A DNA stretch of 64,000 bases from Armatimonadota bacterium (lineage in GTDB: Bacteria > Armatimonadota > Fimbriimonadia > Fimbriimonadales > ATM1): contig QEUM01000005.1 of NCBI GenBank assembly GCA_003577165.1, positions 1 to 64,000 on the forward strand, in the 5' to 3' direction. Both the position numbers and the translations under genes were made by a program. Each line of letters begins with the position of its first letter. Position 1 is the stretch's first letter. Below the pieces are notes generated by a model. The model searched no databases, was not told the origin of the DNA, and saw nothing but the letters and a program-made list of their open reading frames with translations. Below are positions 43,031 to 50,455 of the stretch, piece after piece.

Positions 43031-43860
43031 GCGACGCCGCCCTGTCTCTCAAGGCGTTCGCCAAGATCAACACGCAGCTGCGCGTCGGTCCACTGCGCGC
43101 CTCAGGCCTGCACGACATCCTGAGTGTCGTGGAGGCGATTGATCTCTACGATACGATCACCCTGCGCCCTGTTGAAGCGATGCGTGTCACCTGCAGCGTC
43201 GAGGAGTTGAGCGGCGAAAGCAACATCGTCGCGAAGGCTATTCGGCTCATGAAGGAAGTCGTGGATGTCCCCCCCCTTGCGATTCACATTGAAAAGCAGA
43301 TTCCGATTCAGGCGGGACTGGGAGGCGGCAGTTCCGATGCGGCCGCCGCGATTCGGGGCGCGAGTGCACTCGCTGGCCACTCAGTTCCGAAGGCCGTTCT
43401 CCAGGATGTCGCGCTCGCTTGCGGATCAGACGTGCCCTTCTTTCTCGGGGAGAGCACGGCTGCCGTGGTCAGCGGGTGCGGCCAGGTTCGTGAATCGCTT
43501 GAGAGTAGACCGCGACTGTTGTGCATCGCGAAGCCTTCGACAGGCGTGAGCACCGCTGGAGCGTACTCTGCCCTCGACCGCATCGGCGTGCGTGAGGATC
43601 TCGGCGACATCACGGACCCCAACGCTTTAGAAAACGACTTTGACGCGGTTGCGCCTGCGGAGTGCTTGGACATCATGGAGCGCATGGTCAATCTGGGAGC
43701 GGAGTGCGCTCACCTTTGTGGAAGCGGCTCCGCTGTCTACGGGCTCTTCACCGACGAGGAACGCTGCAACACTGCGCAGAGCCGGTTCGAACAGGCGGGT
43801 ATGTGGAGTCGCGTCTGCAAAACGCTGGACCGCTGGGAGCATCAAACATGGATGCGGTGA
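43027..43860 (+). CDS. ispE: 4-(cytidine-5-diphospho)-2-C-methyl-D-erythritol kinase
   Basis: A 277-aa GHMP kinase of the non-mevalonate isoprenoid pathway. The start is a TTG overlapping the previous stop (TTGA) with GGAG just upstream; earlier in-frame starts would enter the neighbour. The N-terminal SLKAFAKINTQLRVGPLRASGLHDILSVVEAI contains the conserved Lys/Asn pair, and the ATP loop IQAGLGGGSSDAAAA is intact, followed by CGSDVPFFL. Other mep-pathway genes are not in the window. It overlaps the next gene by 13 bases. Confidence 0.92.
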   Translation: MSDAALSLKAFAKINTQLRVGPLRASGLHDILSVVEAIDLYDTITLRPVEAMRVTCSVEELSGESNIVAKAIRLMKEVVDVPPLAIHIEKQIPIQAGLGGGSSDAAAAIRGASALAGHSVPKAVLQDVALACGSDVPFFLGESTAAVVSGCGQVRESLESRPRLLCIAKPSTGVSTAGAYSALDRIGVREDLGDITDPNALENDFDAVAPAECLDIMERMVNLGAECAHLCGSGSAVYGLFTDEERCNTAQSRFEQAGMWSRVCKTLDRWEHQTWMR

Positions 43861-44585
43861 TCCTCGCTGGCGGAAGGACTACGCCCGACCTTCAAGAAGC
43901 CACCGGCTGTTCGATGCGAGGTGACTTGATGATGGGCGGGAGGAGACTAGTGCAGATCGCCTACGAAGCCTGCAAGAACGTCTGCAGCGGATACGTCATC
44001 TGCGTCGGCTCGTCGGTCGAGGGTGCCGTCGCACTGCCCGCAGGACAGACTTTTCTCGAGAGCATTCGTTCCGGCCTCGAGGCCTCGAGCGGAACGGAGG
44101 TCGTACTGTGCACCGCAGATATGCCATTTCTGACAGGCGACGCGCTCAACTCATTCATCTCCCAGTGCGAACGTGACGCGCACATCAACTACGCCATCGT
44201 CCCGACTGCGCTCTGCGAGAGCCGTTATCCAGGAATCCGAAGAACATCTCTCGCAATTCGGGAGGGACGATTCACCGGTGGAAACGTTGCGCTCGTGAGT
44301 CGAGAGGCGTTTCTCTCGGTACTTCCCATCTTGGAAAGGGCATATGCAAACAGGAAGAGCCCGCTGAGGTTGGCAATGCAAGTCGGTGTAGGAACGCTCG
44401 CACGCGTGATGCTTGCCAAGTTCCTGCCTAAAACGCTTCCTTTACGTGAATTGGAGAATCGCGTCGGGCGATTCATTCATGGAAGAGTCCACGCAGTCGT
44501 CAGCGATTCTCCAGAAATCGCCACAGACGTGGACAATCTCGAGCAGTACAAAGCCGTTCTTGAAATTCTGAAAGCCGACCCTTAA
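43848..44585 (+). CDS. MobA-like nucleotidyltransferase domain protein
   Basis: A 245-aa protein from ATG 43848, overlapping ispE by 13 bases. The N-terminal MDAVILAGGRTTP is the nucleotide-binding start of the MobA/GlmU-type nucleotidyltransferase fold, with CTADMPFLTGDALNSFI carrying the metal-binding Asp and FTGGNVALVSREAFL as in MobA-like enzymes. The usual R-M-G-x-x-K motif after the Gly loop is replaced (EATGCSMRGDLMMGGRR), so activity may differ. C-terminal HAVVSDSPEIATDVDNLEQYKAV is typical of the family. Substrate unknown. Confidence 0.82.
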   Translation: MDAVILAGGRTTPDLQEATGCSMRGDLMMGGRRLVQIAYEACKNVCSGYVICVGSSVEGAVALPAGQTFLESIRSGLEASSGTEVVLCTADMPFLTGDALNSFISQCERDAHINYAIVPTALCESRYPGIRRTSLAIREGRFTGGNVALVSREAFLSVLPILERAYANRKSPLRLAMQVGVGTLARVMLAKFLPKTLPLRELENRVGRFIHGRVHAVVSDSPEIATDVDNLEQYKAVLEILKADP

Positions 44586-44812
44586 TCCTCGAGTTCGACT
44601 TCGGGTTCGACTTCCTCGTCCTCAGCGTCCTCCGCTTCGGGTTCGGTCGCGAGCAGGGTCTCGTCCTCATCGATGTCTTCGCGGAACGGCGCGAGCACCG
44701 CCTCGCTAATCGATCCGCCAGGGCATTCTGCGCATCGAAACCTGACGTTCAGAGTTTCGATCCACTTTGGCAGGTTCTCAACCGGACGACCGCATTCGCA
44801 GCAATTAGGCAT
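44582..44812 (-). CDS. small zinc-ribbon protein with acidic tail
   Basis: A 76-aa protein with two Cys pairs (NCCECGRP and FRCAECPGG) that can coordinate one zinc ion. A run of about 30 mostly acidic residues follows (EAEDAEDEEVEPEVELED). This looks like a small regulatory or adaptor zinc ribbon. It overlaps the membrane protein at 44805 by eight bases and the convergent MobA-like gene by exactly four. Confidence 0.65.
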   Translation of the reverse strand: MPNCCECGRPVENLPKWIETLNVRFRCAECPGGSISEAVLAPFREDIDEDETLLATEPEAEDAEDEEVEPEVELED

Positions 44813-45062
44813 CTTTCTCCCCGTCTATCGCCTCGCTTCGCTCTCGAAGATAAGCGGAGTGACTCAAGTAGCCGTTTACGAAGAAGATCGCTGCGGCAGC
44901 CAGGTACAGCCACGCGAGCGAATCCACAAATGGTTGGCCGGGATCATGGATCGACTTCGGCCCTCGGAGAAACCCGACGAGCGCGAGGACGAACAAGATC
45001 CCTCCAAAGTGAAAGTAGGTGTTGAACCACCAAGGACGAAGTCCTTTCGGCTTCTTGGTCAC
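44805..45062 (-). CDS. small membrane protein, unknown
   Basis: An 85-aa protein from a GTG start with two transmembrane helices (GGILFVLALVGFL and LAWLYLAAAAIFFVNGYLS) and a basic/acidic C-terminal tail. It is cotranscribed with the zinc-ribbon gene downstream (eight-base overlap). A TATACT sits nine bases upstream of the GTG, so the message may be leaderless. Confidence 0.6.
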   Translation of the reverse strand: MTKKPKGLRPWWFNTYFHFGGILFVLALVGFLRGPKSIHDPGQPFVDSLAWLYLAAAAIFFVNGYLSHSAYLRERSEAIDGEKDA

Positions 45063-45071
45063 GCGGCGGGG

Positions 45072-45077
45072 AGTATA
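45072..45077 (-). promoter_or_regulatory. -10 element TATACT, leaderless type
   Basis: TATACT on the minus strand ends nine bases before the GTG at 45062. Spacing predicts a transcript starting within a few bases of the start codon. No convincing -35 element is visible. Confidence 0.45.
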
Positions 45078-45091
45078 CCAAAGGCGGTGAG

Positions 45092-45123
45092 GGCCGCCTG
45101 CCAGGAATCCCGGGCAGGCGGCC
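45092..45123 (-). terminator. 11-bp GC hairpin after HDOD gene
   Basis: 45092-45102 pairs perfectly with 45113-45123 (11 bp), loop of 10 nt, seven bases after the HDOD stop codon on the minus strand. No T tract follows, so termination may need Rho or the hairpin may act as an RNA-end stabiliser. Confidence 0.55.
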
Positions 45124-45129
45124 GCCGCA

Positions 45130-46008
45130 TCAGGTTAGTTCGAGCAGTTCGGATGCGCTACGGAAACGGCTCATCAGGTCGGCCTGAACCCGCGTCAGGT
45201 CGTTCGGGTTGGTGAGCCCCAGACGATCCATCGAAGAGGTGTCCACCTGGATCGTGAAGTTCTCTGCTCCGAGGCCGATGCCGAGAGCCTTGCAGAGGTA
45301 GTCCGCGACGTGAACGGCGTCTACGAGGAGGCTCGTCCGCGCCAGTTTGCTCGGCTCATGGTGCATGGCGATGCAGTCCAGGAGCCTGGGTGGGAGGTTC
45401 CAGTCAGCGCCAAGCGCAGATCCCACTTCCATGTGGTTGTATCCGAAAACCAACTTTTCCGTCTCGTGGAAACTCAGCTTCTTCTGGACGGAAAACTGGA
45501 TCAGCGTTGGGACCTTGTCGGCTGCCCAGCGCACGATGACGCTCATCCCGATGTTGTGAAGTAGCCCTGCACAGAACGCCTCATCGGCGAGCCGACGGTC
45601 GATCCTTCGCACGATGACTTCCGCGCCGGCTGCCACGCCCACCGCGTGCTCCCAGAGGTTGCACTCTGCTGTGGCCTCGTCTTCGGCGTCGAACCACGGG
45701 TAAGAGGCGGCCAGCATGGCGACGCTTCGGACCGTCGCTCGGCCCAAGAGCGTCACTGCATCCTGAACTGTGGCGACCTCTCTTGGGAGGCCGTAGTACG
45801 CCGAGTTCGCCAAGCGGAGCACTCGAGCCGCCAAGGCGGCGTCGACGGATATCGCATCGGCCAAGTGGCTTGCGCTGCTGTCGGGATCCCCGGCCAGCCT
45901 CAGAACTTCCAGTACCGCCGTCGACATGGACGGAATGGCTGGCGTCTGCTCGATCAACTGCTTCAGCGTGGTCGGAACGCGACGGGGGGAATTTGCAGGT
46001 AATGCCAT
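45130..46008 (-). CDS. HDOD-domain signalling protein
   Basis: A 292-aa HDOD protein: LIEQTPAIPSMSTAVLEVLRLAGDPDSSASHLADAISVDAALAARVLRLANSAYYG is the family N-terminus, followed by HAVGVAAGAEVIVRR and CAGLLHNIGMSVI. The metal-ligand HD pair of true phosphohydrolases is replaced (LLHNIG), so it is probably a non-catalytic signalling module. It is four bases downstream of a CheD-like gene on the same strand, which suggests a chemotaxis- or motility-linked operon. Confidence 0.9.
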   Translation of the reverse strand: MALPANSPRRVPTTLKQLIEQTPAIPSMSTAVLEVLRLAGDPDSSASHLADAISVDAALAARVLRLANSAYYGLPREVATVQDAVTLLGRATVRSVAMLAASYPWFDAEDEATAECNLWEHAVGVAAGAEVIVRRIDRRLADEAFCAGLLHNIGMSVIVRWAADKVPTLIQFSVQKKLSFHETEKLVFGYNHMEVGSALGADWNLPPRLLDCIAMHHEPSKLARTSLLVDAVHVADYLCKALGIGLGAENFTIQVDTSSMDRLGLTNPNDLTRVQADLMSRFRSASELLELT

Positions 46009-46012
46009 CTGC

Positions 46013-46495
46013 TTAGCCCCCCAACCTAAAATGGGTGGTCGAACTCCCCTGACCCTGGACGACGTCGACGACTCCGTTTCTGCAGTTCAGCTTTAGGCTT
46101 CTTCCCATCGATCCCCCGGTGTCTTCGCAAATATGGTCAATCCCCAGCGACCGCAGGCCAGTCGTGACGGCGCGGCTGAGCCCTTCTCCGGGCCTGAGCC
46201 TCGGATCTTCGCCAGCATTGAGGGGCTGGGCCCCTCCAGCCACCACCGCGCGAACCTCCGAGGGAGAGGCGCCTGTCTCATCGAGCCATCCCTTCAAGTC
46301 CTCGAGGGCCGGAGGTGGCGCTGTCGGCGAACCTCTATGCTCCCAGTCCGTCTGAAGCACGTGCGCGACAAAGCCCCTTTTCCTGCGAGCCTCATATACA
46401 ACAAAAGCGACGCCTGAGCCGATCCAGTCTGCCTGCACCGAGTCCGCGTCGTGAACTGTCCTTGTTTGTCCTCGTTCTAATCTTATGACATCCAT
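46013..46495 (-). CDS. CheD-like protein with catalytic Cys replaced
   Basis: About 160 aa from ATG 46495; the in-frame start at 46552 is less likely from family length. It follows the CheD pattern: IGSGVAFVVYE where CheD has LGSCVAVCL, then GFVAHVL for the MAHVMLP strand, AVVAGGAQPL for the AKIAGGA segment, and EDTGGSMGRSLKLNCRNG for the conserved C-terminal part. CheD deamidates chemoreceptor Gln residues with a Cys-His-Thr triad. Here the Cys position is Gly28 while His45 remains, so it should be catalytically dead and may bind partners only. Confidence 0.78.
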   Translation of the reverse strand: MDVIRLERGQTRTVHDADSVQADWIGSGVAFVVYEARRKRGFVAHVLQTDWEHRGSPTAPPPALEDLKGWLDETGASPSEVRAVVAGGAQPLNAGEDPRLRPGEGLSRAVTTGLRSLGIDHICEDTGGSMGRSLKLNCRNGVVDVVQGQGSSTTHFRLGG

Positions 46496-46689
46496 GCGTC
46501 CTGGCACTCCTGTCTTCAATGGATTATCGGCCTGCCTGAAAATCGTTCTCACAGGGGAGGCGGCGACAAAAGTGCTGGGTTTTCGGCCCTATCGGGGCAC
46601 GGGACCGTAAGCGGGCCCTGCGAAGATTGCCTGCTCGGGGTGCCTGGACTTGATATACACTGTATGTGACCGGTGATGGAGGAATTGTG

Positions 46690-46935
46690 ATGGCAGGAAG
46701 CGACTGGCAACAGTTGTTCGATATGAAGGGCTGGGTCAAGGACGGAACCCTGATCAAGCCGGATCAAAAGGTCGTGGTGCTGTTCCGCGGCGAGGCGGAA
46801 GAAGACCTTCGACACGCTACCGAAGTGACGGACACGTTCCTCGTGTTCGACCACACGGTCCACGGGTACCTCGCGTACCATCGTTGGGACGACATCGTCG
46901 GCGTCCGAGAGTCACGCAGATCGGCGGCAGAATAA
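46690..46935 (+). CDS. small conserved-looking soluble protein
   Basis: An 81-aa protein from ATG 46690, chosen over GTG 46666 because GATGGAGG lies just upstream. The sequence is rich in beta-type residues (VVVLFRGEAEEDLRHATEVTDTFLVFDHTVHGYLAYHRWDDIVGVRE) with no known motif. It lies 73 bp before metH. Not recognised; possibly a small regulatory or chaperone-like protein. Confidence 0.55.
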   Translation: MAGSDWQQLFDMKGWVKDGTLIKPDQKVVVLFRGEAEEDLRHATEVTDTFLVFDHTVHGYLAYHRWDDIVGVRESRRSAAE

Positions 46936-46994
46936 CCTCGGACAGCGCTCATTCGGCAGGTCGAGACCGGCGGGGCAATCTGCCGACCGACTGC

Positions 46995-47000
46995 CATAAT
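46995..47000 (+). promoter_or_regulatory. -10-like CATAAT, leaderless type
   Basis: CATAAT lies eight bases before the metH GTG at 47009 and no Shine-Dalgarno is present, so the message probably begins at the start codon. Confidence 0.4.
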
Positions 47001-47008
47001 CACGGCTC

Positions 47009-50000
47009 GTGAGCCGGCCCTCCCCACTCCTTAGCCGCCTGAAGGAGCGCGTCCTGATCTGTGACGGCGCGATGGGCACGCAGATTCAGGCGGGAGGCCT
47101 GGCGCCCCCCGACTTCGAAGGTCTCGAGGGCTGCAATGAGATCCTCTCCGTAAGTCGTCCCGACTTCATCGAGCACGTTCACGGTCTGTATCTGGACGCT
47201 GGCGCGGACGTCATCGAAACAAACACCTTCGGCGCACTTCCCTGGGTTCTCGACGAGTTCGGAGTGGGCAGTCGTCAAGCCGAACTCTGCGAGGCGGCCG
47301 CACGCATCGCCAAGAAGGCCGCTGAACTGGCCTCCAGTCCCGACAGGCCTCGGTTTGTCATCGGAGCGCTTGGGCCCGGAACGAAGTTGGTCAGCCTGGG
47401 CCAAATCGTCTTCGACGAAATGACCGACGGGTATCGGCAGGGCTTCGCGGCAGTCATCCGTGGCGGCGTGGACGCCCTGATGATCGAGACCTGCCAAGAC
47501 CTGCTTCAGGTGAAGGCGGGCATCGTCGGTGCGATTCGCGCGATGCGCGATCAGAATACGGAACTTCCCCTCTTCGTCCAAGTGACGATCGAGCAGACGG
47601 GCACCATGCTCTTGGGAAGCGACTTGGGGGCTGCGGTGAACTTCGCGGAATTCTTTCCGGAAGTTGCGGGTATCGGCCTCAATTGCGCGACCGGGCCGGA
47701 GGAGATGTACCCTCATTTGCGAGCTCTGTCCCAAGCGACTGATCGCATCATCAGCGTGCAGCCGAACGCCGGCTTGCCGCAGATGAGGGGGGGCGAAGGC
47801 GTATACGATTTGTCGCCGGAAGACCTGGCCCGCGCACACACCGACTTCGTCACCCAATTCGGCGCGCGCCTCATCGGCGGATGCTGTGGAACGACACCGG
47901 AACACATACGCGCGGTCTCAGACGCCGTGCAGGGCCTTTCGCCTGCGCAGCCGGCCGTGCAAAGACTGGTCGGCTGCTCGTCGCTCTACTCGTTTCAGCC
48001 CTACGACCAATCTCCAAGTTTTCTCATCGTCGGCGAGAAGACCAACGCGAACGGCAGCAAAAAGTTCCGGGAACTGCTCGCGGACGAAGACTTCGACGGT
48101 TTGGTTGAAATCGCAAAGGAGCAGGAGCGCGAAGGCGCGCACATGCTCGACGTGTGCGTCGCCTACGTGGGACGGGATGAGCCGCGAGACGCAGACGAGC
48201 TCTTCCGGCGGCTTAATTTACAAACGAGCCTTCCGCTCGTCATTGACACGACCGAATGGCAAGTGGCGGAGATTGCGCTCAAGCGGATCGCCGGGAAGTG
48301 CCTGATCAACTCCATCAACTTCGAGGATGGCAACGAGCGAGCAAGGCGCGTGCTCAACCTGTGCAGAGAATACGGAGCCGGCGTCGTGGGTTTGACGATC
48401 GATGAAGAAGGCATGGCAAAGACCTGCGGCAAGAAGGTTGCGATTGCCGAACGTGTCCTGGAGGCCACTCGTTCGGCCGGCATCGCAGACGAGGACGTTT
48501 TCATTGACTGCCTCACGTTCACGCTCGGCTCGGGCGACGAAGAGTTCCGCCCCTCCGCGCTCGAGACGATCGAGGCTGTTCGGATGGTCTCCGAAAGGTT
48601 CCCCAGGGCCAACACGATATTGGGAGTTTCGAACGTCAGTTTTGGCTTATCGCGCGCCGCTCGAAACGTCCTCAATTCGGCATTCCTCCACCGCTGCTTG
48701 GAAGCAGGACTTACGAGCGCAATCGTTCATGCGGGCAAGATTCTGCCAGAAGGCCGAATTGACCCAGAGCAATGGGCTGCAGCCATGGCGCTCATCGACG
48801 ACGCGCGAAGCCCTGGCATCGATCCGCTGGTTCAGTACATGGCCCTCTTTGAGAACGTGCAAGAGCATCGCACGGAGTCCGAGGACCTTGCTGCGTTGCC
48901 TTTGACCGATCGGTTGATCCATCACATCGTGGACGGGGTGAAGACGGGGCTCACTTCCGCGCTCGACGAGGCGCTCCAGTCCTACACGCCGACTGCGATC
49001 ATCAACGACATCCTTCTCGAAGGAATGCGACGCGTCGGTGATCTTTTTGGCGCCGGCAAGATGCAGCTGCCATTCGTCCTCCAGTCCGCTGAGGTTATGA
49101 AGGCCGCCGTTTCCTATCTTGAGCAGTTCATGGAGAAGGCAGATGTCCCGGAGAAGGGCTCGATTCTTCTGGCAACCGTGGCCGGCGATGTGCATGACAT
49201 CGGGAAGAACCTCGTAGACATCATACTCACCAACAACGGCTACCGAGTTCACAACATCGGCATCAAGCAGCCGATCCAGACGATCATCGAAAAGGCACGC
49301 GAACATGATGTGGGCGCCATCGGCCTGAGCGGCTTGCTCGTCAAGTCCACGCTCGTGATGCGAGACAACCTCATCGAATTGAACAACCGTGGGCTCCACG
49401 ACTATCCCGTGATTCTCGGCGGCGCAGCCTTAACTCGCTCATACGTCGAAGAAGATCTGCGCGCGATCTATAAGGGTCGTGTGTTCTACGCGCAGGACGC
49501 GTTCGATGGGCTGAGATTGATGGACGAGTTGGGCCAGGAGTCGGAGGCGCCACAGGAAAGCGTTGAAGAATACGCACCGCGCGTTCACAGCCACCGGTCT
49601 CCCAGAGTCCTAGAAGATGCTTACGCCTTTGACGGAACCAAATCGGATGTCGCCCTTGCAAAGTGCATTCCCTCACCGCCCTTCTTCGGTGCGAAGGTCG
49701 TCCTCGACGTGTCCCCAGAAGACATCTACCCATTCATCAATGAGATCGCACTCTTCCGTGGGCAGTGGGGCTTTCGGCGACCCAAAGACATGGGCAATCT
49801 TGAGTTCAACGAATACCTGGAAGAACGAGCCCGGCCGTCCTTTGACAAATGGAAGGAGGACCTCAAAGAGGTGCTCAATCCGAAGATCACATACGGCTAC
49901 TTCCAGTGTCAATCCGAGGGGAACGACCTCATCGTGTACCGCGAGAACGAACCTGCGCTGCGATTCCATTTTCCTCGGCAGAGAGACGGTCGGAGGCTGT

Positions 50001-50452
50001 GCATCGCAGACTTCTTCCGTCCAGTCGAGTCCGGCGAAATGGATGTAGTCGCATTTCACATCGTCACCGTCGGGTGCGAAGTCTCGAGATTGGAGCGCAA
50101 ACTGTTTGAGGAAGGAAGTTACCAGGACTACCTTTATGTTCACGGAATGGGCGTGGAGAGCGCAGAGGCCCTGGCAGAGTTCTGGCACAAGCGCATTAGG
50201 GAGGAACTTGGAATCTCGGAGGAAGACCCGGAGTCGATCCGGCTCCTCTTCAGCGCAAAGTACCGTGGCTGCCGGTACAGTTTCGGATACCCTGCCTGCC
50301 CGAACCTCGATGACCAGGCCAAGGTCATGGACCTCCTCCTGCCCGCACAGATCGGAGTATCACTGACCGAGGAGTTCATGCTGGTACCGGAGCAGACCAC
50401 CAGCGCGGTCATCTGCCACCACCCGGAGGCCGCATACTTTGTGATTCGGTGA
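47009..50452 (+). CDS. metH: cobalamin-dependent methionine synthase
   Basis: An 1147-aa four-module enzyme that methylates homocysteine from methyltetrahydrofolate. The homocysteine-binding module is residues 1-310 with zinc Cys in NCATGPEE and GGCCGTTPEH (Cys292/293). The folate module spans about 325-600 (VGEKTNANGSKKFRELL). The B12 module contains the Cap and the cobalamin loop DVHDIGKNLVDIIL, with the lower-ligand His at 729. The reactivation module spans about 890-1147 (YRGCRYSFGYPACPNLDDQ). GTG start. It requires B12, as does the radical SAM enzyme at 6064. Confidence 0.97.
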   Translation: MSRPSPLLSRLKERVLICDGAMGTQIQAGGLAPPDFEGLEGCNEILSVSRPDFIEHVHGLYLDAGADVIETNTFGALPWVLDEFGVGSRQAELCEAAARIAKKAAELASSPDRPRFVIGALGPGTKLVSLGQIVFDEMTDGYRQGFAAVIRGGVDALMIETCQDLLQVKAGIVGAIRAMRDQNTELPLFVQVTIEQTGTMLLGSDLGAAVNFAEFFPEVAGIGLNCATGPEEMYPHLRALSQATDRIISVQPNAGLPQMRGGEGVYDLSPEDLARAHTDFVTQFGARLIGGCCGTTPEHIRAVSDAVQGLSPAQPAVQRLVGCSSLYSFQPYDQSPSFLIVGEKTNANGSKKFRELLADEDFDGLVEIAKEQEREGAHMLDVCVAYVGRDEPRDADELFRRLNLQTSLPLVIDTTEWQVAEIALKRIAGKCLINSINFEDGNERARRVLNLCREYGAGVVGLTIDEEGMAKTCGKKVAIAERVLEATRSAGIADEDVFIDCLTFTLGSGDEEFRPSALETIEAVRMVSERFPRANTILGVSNVSFGLSRAARNVLNSAFLHRCLEAGLTSAIVHAGKILPEGRIDPEQWAAAMALIDDARSPGIDPLVQYMALFENVQEHRTESEDLAALPLTDRLIHHIVDGVKTGLTSALDEALQSYTPTAIINDILLEGMRRVGDLFGAGKMQLPFVLQSAEVMKAAVSYLEQFMEKADVPEKGSILLATVAGDVHDIGKNLVDIILTNNGYRVHNIGIKQPIQTIIEKAREHDVGAIGLSGLLVKSTLVMRDNLIELNNRGLHDYPVILGGAALTRSYVEEDLRAIYKGRVFYAQDAFDGLRLMDELGQESEAPQESVEEYAPRVHSHRSPRVLEDAYAFDGTKSDVALAKCIPSPPFFGAKVVLDVSPEDIYPFINEIALFRGQWGFRRPKDMGNLEFNEYLEERARPSFDKWKEDLKEVLNPKITYGYFQCQSEGNDLIVYRENEPALRFHFPRQRDGRRLCIADFFRPVESGEMDVVAFHIVTVGCEVSRLERKLFEEGSYQDYLYVHGMGVESAEALAEFWHKRIREELGISEEDPESIRLLFSAKYRGCRYSFGYPACPNLDDQAKVMDLLLPAQIGVSLTEEFMLVPEQTTSAVICHHPEAAYFVIR

Positions 50453-50455
50453 GTA

